This document shows, one piece after another, positions 45,311 to 54,307 of a stretch of DNA of 64,000 nt; position 1 is the stretch's first letter; every line of letters starts with the position of its first letter. The notes under the pieces are model-generated. The model searched no databases. It saw only the letters and a list, made by a program, of their open reading frames with translations, and had not been told where the DNA came from. The translations under genes were made by a program, and so were the position numbers. Origin of the DNA: JAHBXL01 sp038247555 (GTDB taxonomy: Bacteria; Planctomycetota; Phycisphaerae; Phycisphaerales; UBA1924); assembly GCA_038247555.1 (NCBI GenBank), contig JBBRUT010000004.1, positions 1-64,000 on the forward strand. The letters run 5' to 3'.

Positions 45311-46390
45311 TCACTCGATCGTGGGAATCCAGGCAGCCAGCAGGTCCCGCGCCGCGGCGAGATCGCCGGTGTCGATCATCTCGGTCACCGTGTGGATGTA
45401 CCGCGTGCCGACGGTGATGCCCACCGCTCGCGCGCCGGCCCTTGCCTGCTGCGCCGCCGCGCCGTCCTGCCCGCCGCGGGCCAGGATCGACCGCTGCGCA
45501 GGAATTTTCTTCTTCTTTGCCAGCTCATCGAGCTCGCGGATCAGTCGGTAATCCGAGATGAACGAGGAATCCATCACGTGCAGCACCACGCCATTGCCGT
45601 GCTTGCTGACCGATTCGTCATCCGGCACGCCCGGCGTGTCGCACGCGAGCGTTGTGTCAATGCCGATGCCTATATCCGGTTCGACGCCGAAGCTCGACGT
45701 GTGCGCCCCTCGCAGCCCGACCTCTTCCTGCACCGTGAACGCCACGTAAATATCGCAATCGTGAGCGTCCTTCGACTCGTGAATCGCCCGCACCGCCTCG
45801 ATGCCAAGCCAGCACGCCACCCGGTTGTCGAGTGCCTTGGAGACGAACTTCTCTCCGACCTCGATCGCCGGCTCGTCCATGACCACATAGTCCCCGATCT
45901 TCACGAGCTTCTTCACCTTGTCGGGCTTCATGCCCAGATCAACGAAGAACTCCTTGACCTCCGGGATCTTTTTCTTGTCCTCTTCGCTGGCGATATGCAC
46001 CGGCCGTCCGCCCGGGTTCATCACGCCGCGATAGTCCCCGTCCTCAGTCACCACCAGCACCCGCCGGCTGAAGAGGTTCCGCGTGTCAAATCCGCCCGCG
46101 TTCTGCAGACGCACAAAGCCCTTGTCGTCTACGCCCTTGACGTAGAACCCGATCTCATCCATGTGGCACAGCATCATCGCGCGTGTCGCGCGGCCGTTCT
46201 TTCCGCCCTTGCTCCCCTTCTTGCCTCGCGCCGCGCGCCGGCAGATCAGGTTCCCCATCGGGTCCGTACGAACCTCGTCAAACAAACCCTTGATCTCTTT
46301 CTCAATCAGCGCCCGCACACGCTCTTCCCGACCGGGGACGCCGGGGGTCTCGCACAGACGCTTGAGAAGCTCGATATTCAGCTTGGACAC
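45311..46390 (-). CDS. M42-family metallo-aminopeptidase
   Basis: Cytoplasmic M42 peptidases form large tetrahedral particles and trim peptides from the N-terminus using two zinc or cobalt ions. The 359-residue protein keeps all ligands: His in CHMDEIGF, Asp in ALDNRVA, Glu-Glu in FTVQEEVGLRG, Asp in GIGIDTTLACD and the last His in IHTVTEMID. A GTG start at 46390 has AGGAG seven bases upstream and gives the typical start SKLNIELLKRLCETPGVPG; an ATG at 46408 is less likely. A Lys/Gly-rich insert sits near residues 55-72. Likely cotranscribed with fabI. Confidence 0.94.
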   Translation of the reverse strand: MSKLNIELLKRLCETPGVPGREERVRALIEKEIKGLFDEVRTDPMGNLICRRAARGKKGSKGGKNGRATRAMMLCHMDEIGFYVKGVDDKGFVRLQNAGGFDTRNLFSRRVLVVTEDGDYRGVMNPGGRPVHIASEEDKKKIPEVKEFFVDLGMKPDKVKKLVKIGDYVVMDEPAIEVGEKFVSKALDNRVACWLGIEAVRAIHESKDAHDCDIYVAFTVQEEVGLRGAHTSSFGVEPDIGIGIDTTLACDTPGVPDDESVSKHGNGVVLHVMDSSFISDYRLIRELDELAKKKKIPAQRSILARGGQDGAAAQQARAGARAVGITVGTRYIHTVTEMIDTGDLAAARDLLAAWIPTIE

Positions 46391-46545
46391 GTGACACTCC
46401 TGGGCCACCCCTCCATCCAGACGCGATAACCTCTCCGTTCAGGCAGAGGATGCAAGGCTATCACGCTGCGCCTGCAAACGCGACCCTACTCTTCAATCGC
46501 CCCAGCCAACCTTCTCATTTCACCACCCTCACACAGCACAGCACC

Positions 46546-47829
46546 ATGGCGCGGATCACCCCTCTCCTCCCTCTCCATACCGCCGCCGGCGCTGTGCTTC
46601 TTCCTTACGGGCCTACTGTATCCCAGGTGCACCTTGTTGAGAGCTTCGCGCCCTTCGGGCTCGAGTACGCCTCTCTCCGCACCGCCGCCGCGATGTTCGA
46701 TGCCCCTTCCCGCGGCCTCATCCGCGTCACCGGCACCGATGCTCATGCGTTCCTTCAGCGAATGGTCACCGGCGATCTCCGGGGCCTCGACGCGCGAGCG
46801 ACTCGCCGCGCATTCTGGCTGAACCGCAAGGGCCGCATCGACGCCGATCTTCTCATCGCCCAGTTGCCGCCAGCCGCGGCGGCTCCGTTCGGGCCTGGCC
46901 CTGGCATCCTGCTGGAGCTTGACGCACACTCGGCACAGCACACGGTTGACACGCTCAACGCCTTCATCATCGCCGACGATGTCGCCCTCGAAGACCTCAC
47001 CGACGCCACGCACCAGCTTCAACTCCACGGTCCCGCCGCGGTTGCCCTGCTCGCTGCGCACAGCCATCCGCTCGACGGCCCGCCAGTCGCTGAGCTTCCC
47101 GACGGTGGGGCAACCATCGTCGCCATCACGACTGGCATCGGCCTGATCCCCGCGCTGGTGTTCCGGCAGGACCTCACGGGCGACCCCGGCCTGTCGATGA
47201 TCTGCGCCGCGGCCGCCGCACCGGCGGTATATGAATCGCTTTCCGACCTTCCCCAGTCTCCCACGCAGGAAGGGGGCGCGTTCGCGACCCGTCACGCAAC
47301 CCCGGATCGCCCCGCACGCCGGATCGGGTGGCACGCTTTCAATGTCGCGCGGATCGAAGCGGGCACTCCACTCTTCAATCTGGACTACGGCCCGACTAAC
47401 CTTCCGCACGAAACCGGGGATGAAGTGGTCAAGAGTCGAGTGAGTTTCACCAAGGGGTGCTATCTCGGGCAGGAAGTCGTCGCCCGCATGCATGCCCTGG
47501 GCCACGCAAAGCAGCGGCTCATCGCGCTCGACCTCGAAACCGCCACGGCCGCGGCAAGCCAGCCGGTCACCGGTTCGCTCGTCTTCAGTGCCGCCGATGA
47601 TTCGCAGCCCCCGGTCGGAGCCGTCACCTCTTCGGCGATCAGTCCGATGCTGGGAGGCCGAACAGTGTGCTTTGCCATGGTCAAGTACGCGCACTCAGCC
47701 GCGGAAACCGCCCTCTACGTGCAGCCAAACGCCGACACCCCCCCGCTGCCCGCCAAAGTCCGAAAAAACCTCCGATTCTGGTCCCGCCCCGATTCTATTT
47801 CCACGCCGAGAGCGACTTCCGCACCCTGA
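46546..47829 (+). CDS. ygfZ: Folate-binding protein YgfZ/GcvT-like
   Basis: YgfZ helps assemble or repair iron-sulfur clusters using tetrahydrofolate. The 427-residue protein has the GcvT-like fold and the diagnostic KGCYLGQE motif at residues 303-310, whose Cys is characteristic of YgfZ rather than the glycine-cleavage T protein. Other landmarks are DAPSRGLIRVTGTDAHAFLQ near the start and NVARIEAGTPLFNLDYG just before the motif. It is divergent from the M42 gene. It is longer than E. coli YgfZ (326), with inserts in the first half. Confidence 0.92.
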   Translation: MARITPLLPLHTAAGAVLLPYGPTVSQVHLVESFAPFGLEYASLRTAAAMFDAPSRGLIRVTGTDAHAFLQRMVTGDLRGLDARATRRAFWLNRKGRIDADLLIAQLPPAAAAPFGPGPGILLELDAHSAQHTVDTLNAFIIADDVALEDLTDATHQLQLHGPAAVALLAAHSHPLDGPPVAELPDGGATIVAITTGIGLIPALVFRQDLTGDPGLSMICAAAAAPAVYESLSDLPQSPTQEGGAFATRHATPDRPARRIGWHAFNVARIEAGTPLFNLDYGPTNLPHETGDEVVKSRVSFTKGCYLGQEVVARMHALGHAKQRLIALDLETATAAASQPVTGSLVFSAADDSQPPVGAVTSSAISPMLGGRTVCFAMVKYAHSAAETALYVQPNADTPPLPAKVRKNLRFWSRPDSISTPRATSAP

Positions 47830-47919
47830 CGGAATCCCGCGAGCCCGCTCGGGGCGGTGTGGTATATTGAATTCTCCGCGATCACAACGCTTTCGCAGCC
47901 TTCCCAAGGAGACGGGTCC

Positions 47920-48762
47920 ATGTCATGCCGCCGAACGTTCGTCACCTGGCCCATCTTTCTGATCGCCACTTCAACGCTCGCTGAACCGGCCTTCGATGTG
48001 ACCCTCAACCCCACACTGTCGAGCGTGACCGCCACGCTGACGGTTCAGGGGCAATCCGGGACAGATACCTCGCCGATCGCAGGGTCGATGCGCATCAGGC
48101 TTGACTCCGCCGGAACCCCAGCCTCCATCGAGCTGCACGACTTTGCTTTCCAGGCGCTTGAGCCACTGAACATCAGCATCATCTTCCGCATCTTCACCAT
48201 CCCCATCGGCTCCATTCTTGTGAACGCCACCGACGTTTCCGTTGAGTATGCCACTCCGGGCGTCATCATGGGCCCCGTCCCGATTGTCGCCAACGGTTTC
48301 GAGTTCTCCGATGTTCCGGCAAACTCTGACGGCAGCGCGGGCTACACGGCAACAGGCACCGTGTGCACCCTGCTGCAAGCTCAGACTCCACCTGCGGATT
48401 GCTCCGGCACGCTCGACCTCGCAGAGACCGGCACGCAGAACGCTTCTTCCCTTCCCGGCACCATCACAATCTCCGGACGTACGGCAACCGTTTCCGGCTC
48501 GATCAACATCTCGGGTCCCATCGACCCCGAGAACCCCGACCTCGGAGTACTCGCCATCTCCGGCACGTTTGTCGGAACGGGGCAGATCCCCTTCTGCCCC
48601 GGCGACTTCGATCAGAATGGCTCGGTCGCGGTGCCGGATATCTTCGCGTACCTCAGCGCATGGTTCGCGGGCCTGCCCAGCGCGGACATCGATGGCACCC
48701 CGGGGGTCGGCGTGCCCGACATCTTCGCATTCCTTGCACGATGGTTCGGGTCCTGCGCATAA
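47920..48762 (+). CDS. Secreted protein with double dockerin-like C-terminal tag
   Basis: The 280-residue protein has a signal peptide (WPIFLIATSTLAEPAF) and a beta-rich domain of unknown function rich in Thr, Ser and Ile. Its C-terminal 55 residues contain two calcium-loop/helix units, DFDQNGSVAVPDIFAYL and DIDGTPGVGVPDIFAFL, each followed by (S)AWFAG or RWFG, ending in CA. These match the GC-type dockerin-like tag also found on the 1925-residue protein at 27009. The ATG at 47920 has AAGGAG upstream. The tag may mark proteins for a shared surface or export route. Confidence 0.85.
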   Translation: MSCRRTFVTWPIFLIATSTLAEPAFDVTLNPTLSSVTATLTVQGQSGTDTSPIAGSMRIRLDSAGTPASIELHDFAFQALEPLNISIIFRIFTIPIGSILVNATDVSVEYATPGVIMGPVPIVANGFEFSDVPANSDGSAGYTATGTVCTLLQAQTPPADCSGTLDLAETGTQNASSLPGTITISGRTATVSGSINISGPIDPENPDLGVLAISGTFVGTGQIPFCPGDFDQNGSVAVPDIFAYLSAWFAGLPSADIDGTPGVGVPDIFAFLARWFGSCA

Positions 48763-48786
48763 TCGCGCACCGCCTTCCGCGGCCCT

Positions 48787-50037
48787 ATGCTCGGCAACGT
48801 GGTCCAGCAACGTTCATCCATTCCTGCCCTCCTTGCCCCACCGGCTCAACGGTCAAACCCCTTGTTGCGCTCCCCCCTTGGGATCGCCGGGATGTTGTTC
48901 CTTGCGTTCATGCTCATCGCATGTCTCGGCTCGCTCCCTTGGACGCTCGCCCCAGTCGATGGCTCGCCGCGATACGACGCCCAGGACCGTCTTGCGCAGC
49001 TCATGCCCCCCTCGTGGATCTTCCGCCCCGAGCTCTCGCAGTCGACCGACCCGGAACTGCTCCCCGATGGCCCGCTCCGACGAACTCATGAGATCGCCGC
49101 GCGAAACCTTGCCGCGGCGGGCGACTCGCCCACGGACGATTCGCTCAACGCCGCCCGCCCCTTTTACCTGCTGGGCACCGATATCCTGGGCCGGAGCCTG
49201 ACTGTCCGCGCCCTCACCGGCGGCGGGATCTCGCTCACCATCGGCCTCTCGGCCGCATTTCTGTCCGTGCTGCTCGGCACGCTTTACGGAGCCATTTCGG
49301 GATATGCCGGGGGCCGAACCGATGCGATCATGATGCGCATCGTCGATGTCCTCTTCGGTCTCCCGTACATCCTGCTAGTCGTGCTGCTCGCCGTCGCCAT
49401 TGATGCTTCGGTCGGCCGCTGGCAGAGCAACGCCGAGGTCGAAACTCGCGTGCTGCGCGAAGCGTTCGTCCAGCAGGCCATGGCAAAACTGCCGCCCGGT
49501 GCCGCCGCGGACGCGGCAATCCAGCAGGACCTCAACCGTCAGGCCCTCGCCTCCATCCCGTCGCGCGAACTCTCTCCGGCCTCGCGACAATCAATCGCCG
49601 TGATCACCCTCGTGGTCGCAATCGGAGGCGTCTCGTGGCTCACCATGGCCCGCGTCATCCGCGGCCAGGTGCTCTCGCTCAAAGTCCAGCCATTCATCGA
49701 GGCGGCCCGAGCCGCCGGTGTCTCGACGCGGGGCATCTTCGTTCGGCATCTGCTGCCGAATCTCATCGGGCCGATTGTTGTCTATGCCACCCTCACCGTC
49801 CCTCAGGCGATCCTGCAGGAGTCCTTCCTCAGCTTCCTGGGCATCGGCGTGCGGCCGCCACTTCCGTCATGGGGCAACCTCGCCGCCGATGGACTCTCAG
49901 AACTCAACCCCTACCGCTCGCATTGGTGGCTGCTGCTGTTTCCCTGCCTGCTGCTGGGTTCAACGCTGCTCGCACTCAACTTCGTCGGCGAGGCGCTCCG
50001 CGAAGCACTCGACCCCAAGCGGTCGCGGCGTCGTTAG
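48787..50037 (+). CDS. Orphan peptide ABC permease, DppC/OppC-like with inserts
   Basis: The 416-residue membrane protein has the DppC core: GTDILGRSLTVRALTGGGIS, several helices and the EAA loop EAARAAGVSTRGIFVRHLLPN, ending with the family block SFLGIGVRPPLPSWG. Two extra segments are visible: a loop of about 70 residues after the first helix (55-125) and a charged insert of about 65 residues (205-270) between core helices. No binding protein, DppB or ATPase lies beside it. It begins 24 bases after the tagged secreted gene, and its stop overlaps the convergent sdhB by four bases. Confidence 0.88.
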   Translation: MLGNVVQQRSSIPALLAPPAQRSNPLLRSPLGIAGMLFLAFMLIACLGSLPWTLAPVDGSPRYDAQDRLAQLMPPSWIFRPELSQSTDPELLPDGPLRRTHEIAARNLAAAGDSPTDDSLNAARPFYLLGTDILGRSLTVRALTGGGISLTIGLSAAFLSVLLGTLYGAISGYAGGRTDAIMMRIVDVLFGLPYILLVVLLAVAIDASVGRWQSNAEVETRVLREAFVQQAMAKLPPGAAADAAIQQDLNRQALASIPSRELSPASRQSIAVITLVVAIGGVSWLTMARVIRGQVLSLKVQPFIEAARAAGVSTRGIFVRHLLPNLIGPIVVYATLTVPQAILQESFLSFLGIGVRPPLPSWGNLAADGLSELNPYRSHWWLLLFPCLLLGSTLLALNFVGEALREALDPKRSRRR

Positions 50038-50867
50038 CCCTTGAACCACTTCGCCACCGCGTGCACCGTGGCCGCGCGGCCGAGCGCACCGATGGCCTCG
50101 GTCAGCGGGATGTTCTTCGGACACACCTCGACGCAGTTCTGCGCGTTGCCGCAATCCGAGACCCCGCCCGGCCCCAGCAACGCATCGAGCCGCGCACCCT
50201 TGAGCGATGCGCCCGTCGGGTGAGCGTTGAACAGGTTGGCCTGCCCCATCGCCGAGGCGCCCACGAATGCGGTATCCCACTTCGATTCATCGGGTTCGAG
50301 GTTGTATTGCGGGCACGCCTCCAGACAGCAGCCGCAGCTCATGCACGTTGAGGCGACATACCGCTTTTCCTGGGATTCGGCGGACTCTTTGGGCCCGGCT
50401 CCCAGGTGATACGTTCCATCAATCGGAACCCATGCCTTCACGCGCTTGAGCGCACTGAACATCCTCGAGCGGTCCACCCACAGGTCGCGAATCACCGGGA
50501 ACTTGCTCATCGGCTCAAGGGTGATCATGTCGCCGGAGTTCGGGGCATACTCATCCATCAGGCACGAGCACGACTGCCGCGCCTTGCCGTTGATCACCAT
50601 CGTGCACGAACCGCACACTTCCTCCAGGCACCCAGAGTCCCACACCACCGGCGTGGTCACAGTCCCATCCACTGTGACCGGATTCGCGGCGATCCACTTG
50701 AGCACCGAAATCACATTCGACCCCGGTTCGGTTGGGGCTTCGAACTCCTCCCACCGCGAAGGCTTGCCAGGGCCGTCGCATCGTCGAATGCGCACGCGAA
50801 TCTTCCGCCCTTGCACAACTTCCGAAGCCCGTGCACCCCGATGCTGACCGTTTGCCTGGTGAGACAT
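50034..50867 (-). CDS. sdhB: Succinate dehydrogenase/fumarate reductase iron-sulfur subunit
   Basis: SdhB carries electrons from the flavin subunit to quinone in the inner-membrane complex. The 277-residue protein has the [2Fe-2S] ligands in SGCLEEVCGSC and later C, the [4Fe-4S] set CMSCGCCLEAC and the [3Fe-4S] region with CVEVCPKNIP. I start at ATG 50867; the frame stays open to a TTG at 50885. The sdhA and sdhC genes are not adjacent, which is unusual, since they normally form an operon. The end overlaps the orphan permease gene by four bases. Confidence 0.93.
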   Translation of the reverse strand: MSHQANGQHRGARASEVVQGRKIRVRIRRCDGPGKPSRWEEFEAPTEPGSNVISVLKWIAANPVTVDGTVTTPVVWDSGCLEEVCGSCTMVINGKARQSCSCLMDEYAPNSGDMITLEPMSKFPVIRDLWVDRSRMFSALKRVKAWVPIDGTYHLGAGPKESAESQEKRYVASTCMSCGCCLEACPQYNLEPDESKWDTAFVGASAMGQANLFNAHPTGASLKGARLDALLGPGGVSDCGNAQNCVEVCPKNIPLTEAIGALGRAATVHAVAKWFKG

Positions 50868-51273
50868 ATGCACAAACCCTGCCAAAGACCCCGATCCCCC
50901 TCAACTTAAGCGACTGTATGCGACCCTAGCCCCCAAGCAGTCCTGATGCGCACCAATGGATTCGCACAGTCGCACTGCCGGATTCGCGAGGAGGCCGCCC
51001 TTCGCCCACTGCCCGGAAACTTCGCTGCCTCTGAATCACTGCTCTGTACCCCTGCGAAAGCGACGAAGATTGGAAGATGTTGACTGCCATTGCGCAGATG
51101 CCCGCGGCGAGCACCCACTTGCCTCCCCAATGAAGTCGCCAACGCCATCCATCGAATCGGCGGGTTGATGTGGACTGTGCCCGTGAGCCCCCACGACGCA
51201 CAAACCAATGCCTGCCGGCGCTTTGCGAAGCCCCTTCCTGTTGATAGGATGGGCAGCCCTTTGGCCCACCCCT
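50868..51273. other. Intergenic region with no supported gene
   Basis: This 406-base stretch between the divergent sdhB and enoyl-CoA hydratase genes holds several short open frames. None has a ribosome-binding site or convincing composition. No strong promoter, terminator or RNA motif was recognised, although promoters for both genes should be here. Confidence 0.5.
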
Positions 51274-52176
51274 ATGAACCCCATCCAACCATTCCCGATC
51301 GAGATGGACTCTGATGGCCCCTTCGCCGGCATCGTCGTCGTCCGGCTGGAGCAGCCCGGCTCGCCCGTGGTGGTGCTGGATTTTGCACTGATCCAGCGAA
51401 TCGAGGCCACCCTTCGGACCATTCGCGGCTCCGCAACAGGGTTTATCCTCGCTTCCGCCAGCCCTCGCGTCTTCATCGCCGGGGCGGATCTCAAGTCCAT
51501 TCAGGCCATGACGGACCCCGAACTCGACGCCTATCTCGCATACGGCCAGCGAGTCTTCGGACTAATTTCTGATCTTCCCTTCCCGACGGTCGCCGCGATC
51601 AATGGCGCAGCGCTCGGCGGCGGCCTCGAGATCGCCATGCACTGCGATGCCCTCGTCGCCGCGCCCTCCGCTTCCGGCAAGCCCTACCCCGTTGGCCTGC
51701 CCGAAGCCGGACTCTCGATCTGCCCGGGCTGGGGAGGCACAAACCTCCTCCCCGCGCGCATGGATCCTGCCGACGCGATCAACCGCACCGCCGTGGGCAA
51801 GCCCCTCACGTACGATGAGGCCATCGCCGCGCAGCTCTTTGATGCCGTCGCGCAGACGCCCGAATCACTCATTCCGACGTGCAAACAGTGGATCGTCGCG
51901 CAGCGTGCCAAGGGCTTGCCCGATCGCAGCGGTGCACCCTCGCGCTGGATCGGGCATCACGACCGCAAGGCGCGTGTCACCGCCGCGATCCCCGCGCTGC
52001 GCGAAACCCTTCCCGCCACCGATTCCGCCCGCGCAGTACTGGCTGCTGTCGCCGCAGGCCTCGAAAGTGGTTGGCAAGCGGCGCTCGATGTCGAACGCAA
52101 AGAACTCGTACGTCTCCGATCCACACCCACAGGCAAAGCGGCCATCGAAGCCTTCTTCGCCAAGACCCAGAAATAG
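51274..52176 (+). CDS. Enoyl-CoA hydratase/isomerase-family protein (crotonase)
   Basis: The 300-residue protein has the crotonase fold. Landmarks are ASPRVFIAGADLKSI (oxyanion-hole strand), INGAALGGGLEIAMHCD (second oxyanion region) and a glutamate-bearing GLPEAGLSICPGWGGTNLLP helix, which fits hydratase activity. The ATG at 51274 begins MNPIQPFPIEMDSDGP; the upstream in-frame GTG/ATG stretch is not convincing. It precedes an acyl-CoA dehydrogenase gene by 55 bases, so both probably act in fatty acid beta-oxidation. The C-terminal 100 residues resemble the alpha-helical extension of trifunctional-enzyme crotonases. Confidence 0.88.
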   Translation: MNPIQPFPIEMDSDGPFAGIVVVRLEQPGSPVVVLDFALIQRIEATLRTIRGSATGFILASASPRVFIAGADLKSIQAMTDPELDAYLAYGQRVFGLISDLPFPTVAAINGAALGGGLEIAMHCDALVAAPSASGKPYPVGLPEAGLSICPGWGGTNLLPARMDPADAINRTAVGKPLTYDEAIAAQLFDAVAQTPESLIPTCKQWIVAQRAKGLPDRSGAPSRWIGHHDRKARVTAAIPALRETLPATDSARAVLAAVAAGLESGWQAALDVERKELVRLRSTPTGKAAIEAFFAKTQK

Positions 52177-52231
52177 CCTCCTGATCTGGCCCGCTGGCAG
52201 TTTGCCAAGTGGCCCTTTGGAAACCCCTCCC

Positions 52232-54232
52232 ATGGCCGATCTCAAGAATCTCAAGGGCATCTCCGCCGCCGACCGCAAGCTCCTCGAGCAGGCGGAGGAG
52301 TGGCTTGGCGCAGAACCAACGAAGATGGGCCCGGTGAAGAACCTCTTCTGGGGCAACATCAAGCAGGACTTCTACTTCCCCTATCCCCAGACCGATGCGC
52401 GCGAAGCCGCCGAGTGCGATCAGCTCCTCGCACGCCTTGATGACTACCTGCGCAACGAGCACCCCTCCGTCGCGATCGACCAGGATCAGGAGATCCCCCG
52501 CTGGGTGATCGATCGCCTCTTCGATCTCGGCGTGCTCGGCATGACCATCCCCAAGGACCACGGCGGCCTTGGAATGGGCATCACCAGCTACAACCGGGTG
52601 CTCGAGCGCATCGGCGCTTCCTGCGGCTCCACCGCCGTCATGGTTTCCGCCCACCAGTCGATCGGCTGCAAGGCCGTCATGCTCTTCGGCAGCACCGAGC
52701 AGAAGCGCGAGTGGCTTCCCCACCTTGCCAAAGACTGGCTTAGCGCGTTCTGTCTCTCCGAGCCCAACGTCGGCTGCGATGCAGGCGGCTGCGAAACCTA
52801 CTTCGTAAAGGATGGCGACGACTACCTCGTATACGGAGAGAAGAAGTGGGCCACCTCCGGCGCGCTCTCCGGCCTCTTCACCGTCATGGCCCGCGAGAAG
52901 CGTGACGACGGCAAGGGCAAGATCTCCGCGCTCGTCATGCACCCGTGGATGGAAGGTGTTGACATCTATCAGAAGAACCGCTCCAAGTGCGGCATTCGCG
53001 GCACATGGCAGGCCCGCATCCGTTTCAATGGCGTCCGCGTCGCCAAGGACCATCTCCTCGGCACCGAGGGCCGCGGCCTGCAGATCGCTCTTTCCTGCCT
53101 CAACTTCGGCCGCTGCACCCTCTCCGCCGGCATGCTCGGCGGCGCTCGCAAATCCCGCGATCAGGCCACCAAGTGGGGCATGACCCGCCACCAGTTCGGC
53201 GCGCCGCTGGCCGACAAAGAGCTCGTCCGTCAACGTATCGCCCGCATGGCCGCCTACGACTACGCGATGGATGCCGTGCTCTACATGACCACCGGCATGC
53301 TCGACCGCAAGGATGAGGACATCCAGGTCGAAACCGCCATGTGCAAGGTCTTTTGCTCCGAGTTCGGCTGGCGCGTCGTCAACGATGCCCTGCAGATCAT
53401 GGGCGGCGAGTCCTACATGACCGAGAACGAGATCGAGCGCATCTTCCGCGACTCCCGGATCAACCTCATCGTCGAGGGTGCCAACGAGGTCATGCAGTCG
53501 TACATCTTCGGCTACGGCGGCAAGCAGCTCGCCGAGCAGATGCTCGGCATCAGGCAGTCCCTGCTGAAGGAACCCGACGAATCCGTCGGCGCATTCATCT
53601 CCAAGGCCATCAAGTCCACGCTCAACCCACGCATCATGAGGATCGCGATCCCCCTCGGGCTTGAGGTCTACTTCGGCATCCGCCGTGCACTTCCCTCGCT
53701 TGATCGTGCCAGCGGCGATCTTCGCCCCTATGCAGATCGTACTTCGCGCCTCGTACGCGAGCTCTCGTACCAGTTCAAGATCATGAGCAAGCGGTACGAC
53801 GTCAAGATGCTCGACCGTCAGGCCGTGCAGGCACGCCTGGCCAATGTCGCCATCATGATCCACGCCATGCTCTGCACGCTCTCACGCCTCGACGCCGATA
53901 TGCGTGCCCACCAGGGCAAAGCCGGAGTCTCAGGCACAGGATCCGAGTTCGAGCGAGACCGCACCGCAGCAATCCACTTCCTCGACCTCGCCGAGGTCGA
54001 GATCCACGACAACCTCCGCAATCTCTACGAAAACGCGGACGACTCCATGCTCGCCGCGGCGGACGCAGCCATGGCCCACTCCAAGTCCCTTCCCAACGAT
54101 CAGTTCATCATTCCCGAAAAGTCCCCCACCGCCAAGGGCTCAGGACATATTCCCAAGCAGGACGGCATCAAACAGTTCCCGGGCGACGGGATCCCCGCCC
54201 ATGCGGGCCCCACCGCCGCGGCCGTCCGCTGA
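52232..54232 (+). CDS. Acyl-CoA dehydrogenase, long form (VLCAD-like)
   Basis: This FAD enzyme performs the first step of fatty acid beta-oxidation. At 666 residues it has the usual catalytic part (about 60-430), with AFCLSEPNVGCDAGG for flavin contact and the catalytic glutamate in NLIVEGANEVMQ. About 200 extra C-terminal residues follow, as in the very-long-chain group. That group is often membrane-associated, though no helix is obvious here. The first 55 residues are an extra N-terminal helix region. Partner genes: enoyl-CoA hydratase just upstream. A terminator follows 27 bases after the stop. Confidence 0.9.
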   Translation: MADLKNLKGISAADRKLLEQAEEWLGAEPTKMGPVKNLFWGNIKQDFYFPYPQTDAREAAECDQLLARLDDYLRNEHPSVAIDQDQEIPRWVIDRLFDLGVLGMTIPKDHGGLGMGITSYNRVLERIGASCGSTAVMVSAHQSIGCKAVMLFGSTEQKREWLPHLAKDWLSAFCLSEPNVGCDAGGCETYFVKDGDDYLVYGEKKWATSGALSGLFTVMAREKRDDGKGKISALVMHPWMEGVDIYQKNRSKCGIRGTWQARIRFNGVRVAKDHLLGTEGRGLQIALSCLNFGRCTLSAGMLGGARKSRDQATKWGMTRHQFGAPLADKELVRQRIARMAAYDYAMDAVLYMTTGMLDRKDEDIQVETAMCKVFCSEFGWRVVNDALQIMGGESYMTENEIERIFRDSRINLIVEGANEVMQSYIFGYGGKQLAEQMLGIRQSLLKEPDESVGAFISKAIKSTLNPRIMRIAIPLGLEVYFGIRRALPSLDRASGDLRPYADRTSRLVRELSYQFKIMSKRYDVKMLDRQAVQARLANVAIMIHAMLCTLSRLDADMRAHQGKAGVSGTGSEFERDRTAAIHFLDLAEVEIHDNLRNLYENADDSMLAAADAAMAHSKSLPNDQFIIPEKSPTAKGSGHIPKQDGIKQFPGDGIPAHAGPTAAAVR

Positions 54233-54259
54233 GCATTTAGACTTTCAGAGTTCACGTTC

Positions 54260-54285
54260 AAGCCCGGTTTTTACCGGGGCTTTTT
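54260..54285 (+). terminator. Rho-independent terminator of the acyl-CoA dehydrogenase gene
   Basis: AAGCCCGGT (54260-54268) pairs with ACCGGGGCTT (54273-54282), with one bulged G, followed by TTT. The short loop is T-rich. Confidence 0.75.
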
Positions 54286-54307
54286 CAATGCCAACTCCAG
54301 GTACGCC

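Noticed and set aside
50946..51086. 46-codon open frame upstream of the enoyl-CoA hydratase gene
   Set aside because: No ribosome-binding site and no protein-like pattern; probably chance.
51977..53863. 628-residue minus-strand frame opposite the acyl-CoA dehydrogenase
   Set aside because: The composition is Gly/Asp/Leu/Val-biased as expected from the complement of GC-rich codons; the plus strand has the catalytic motifs.
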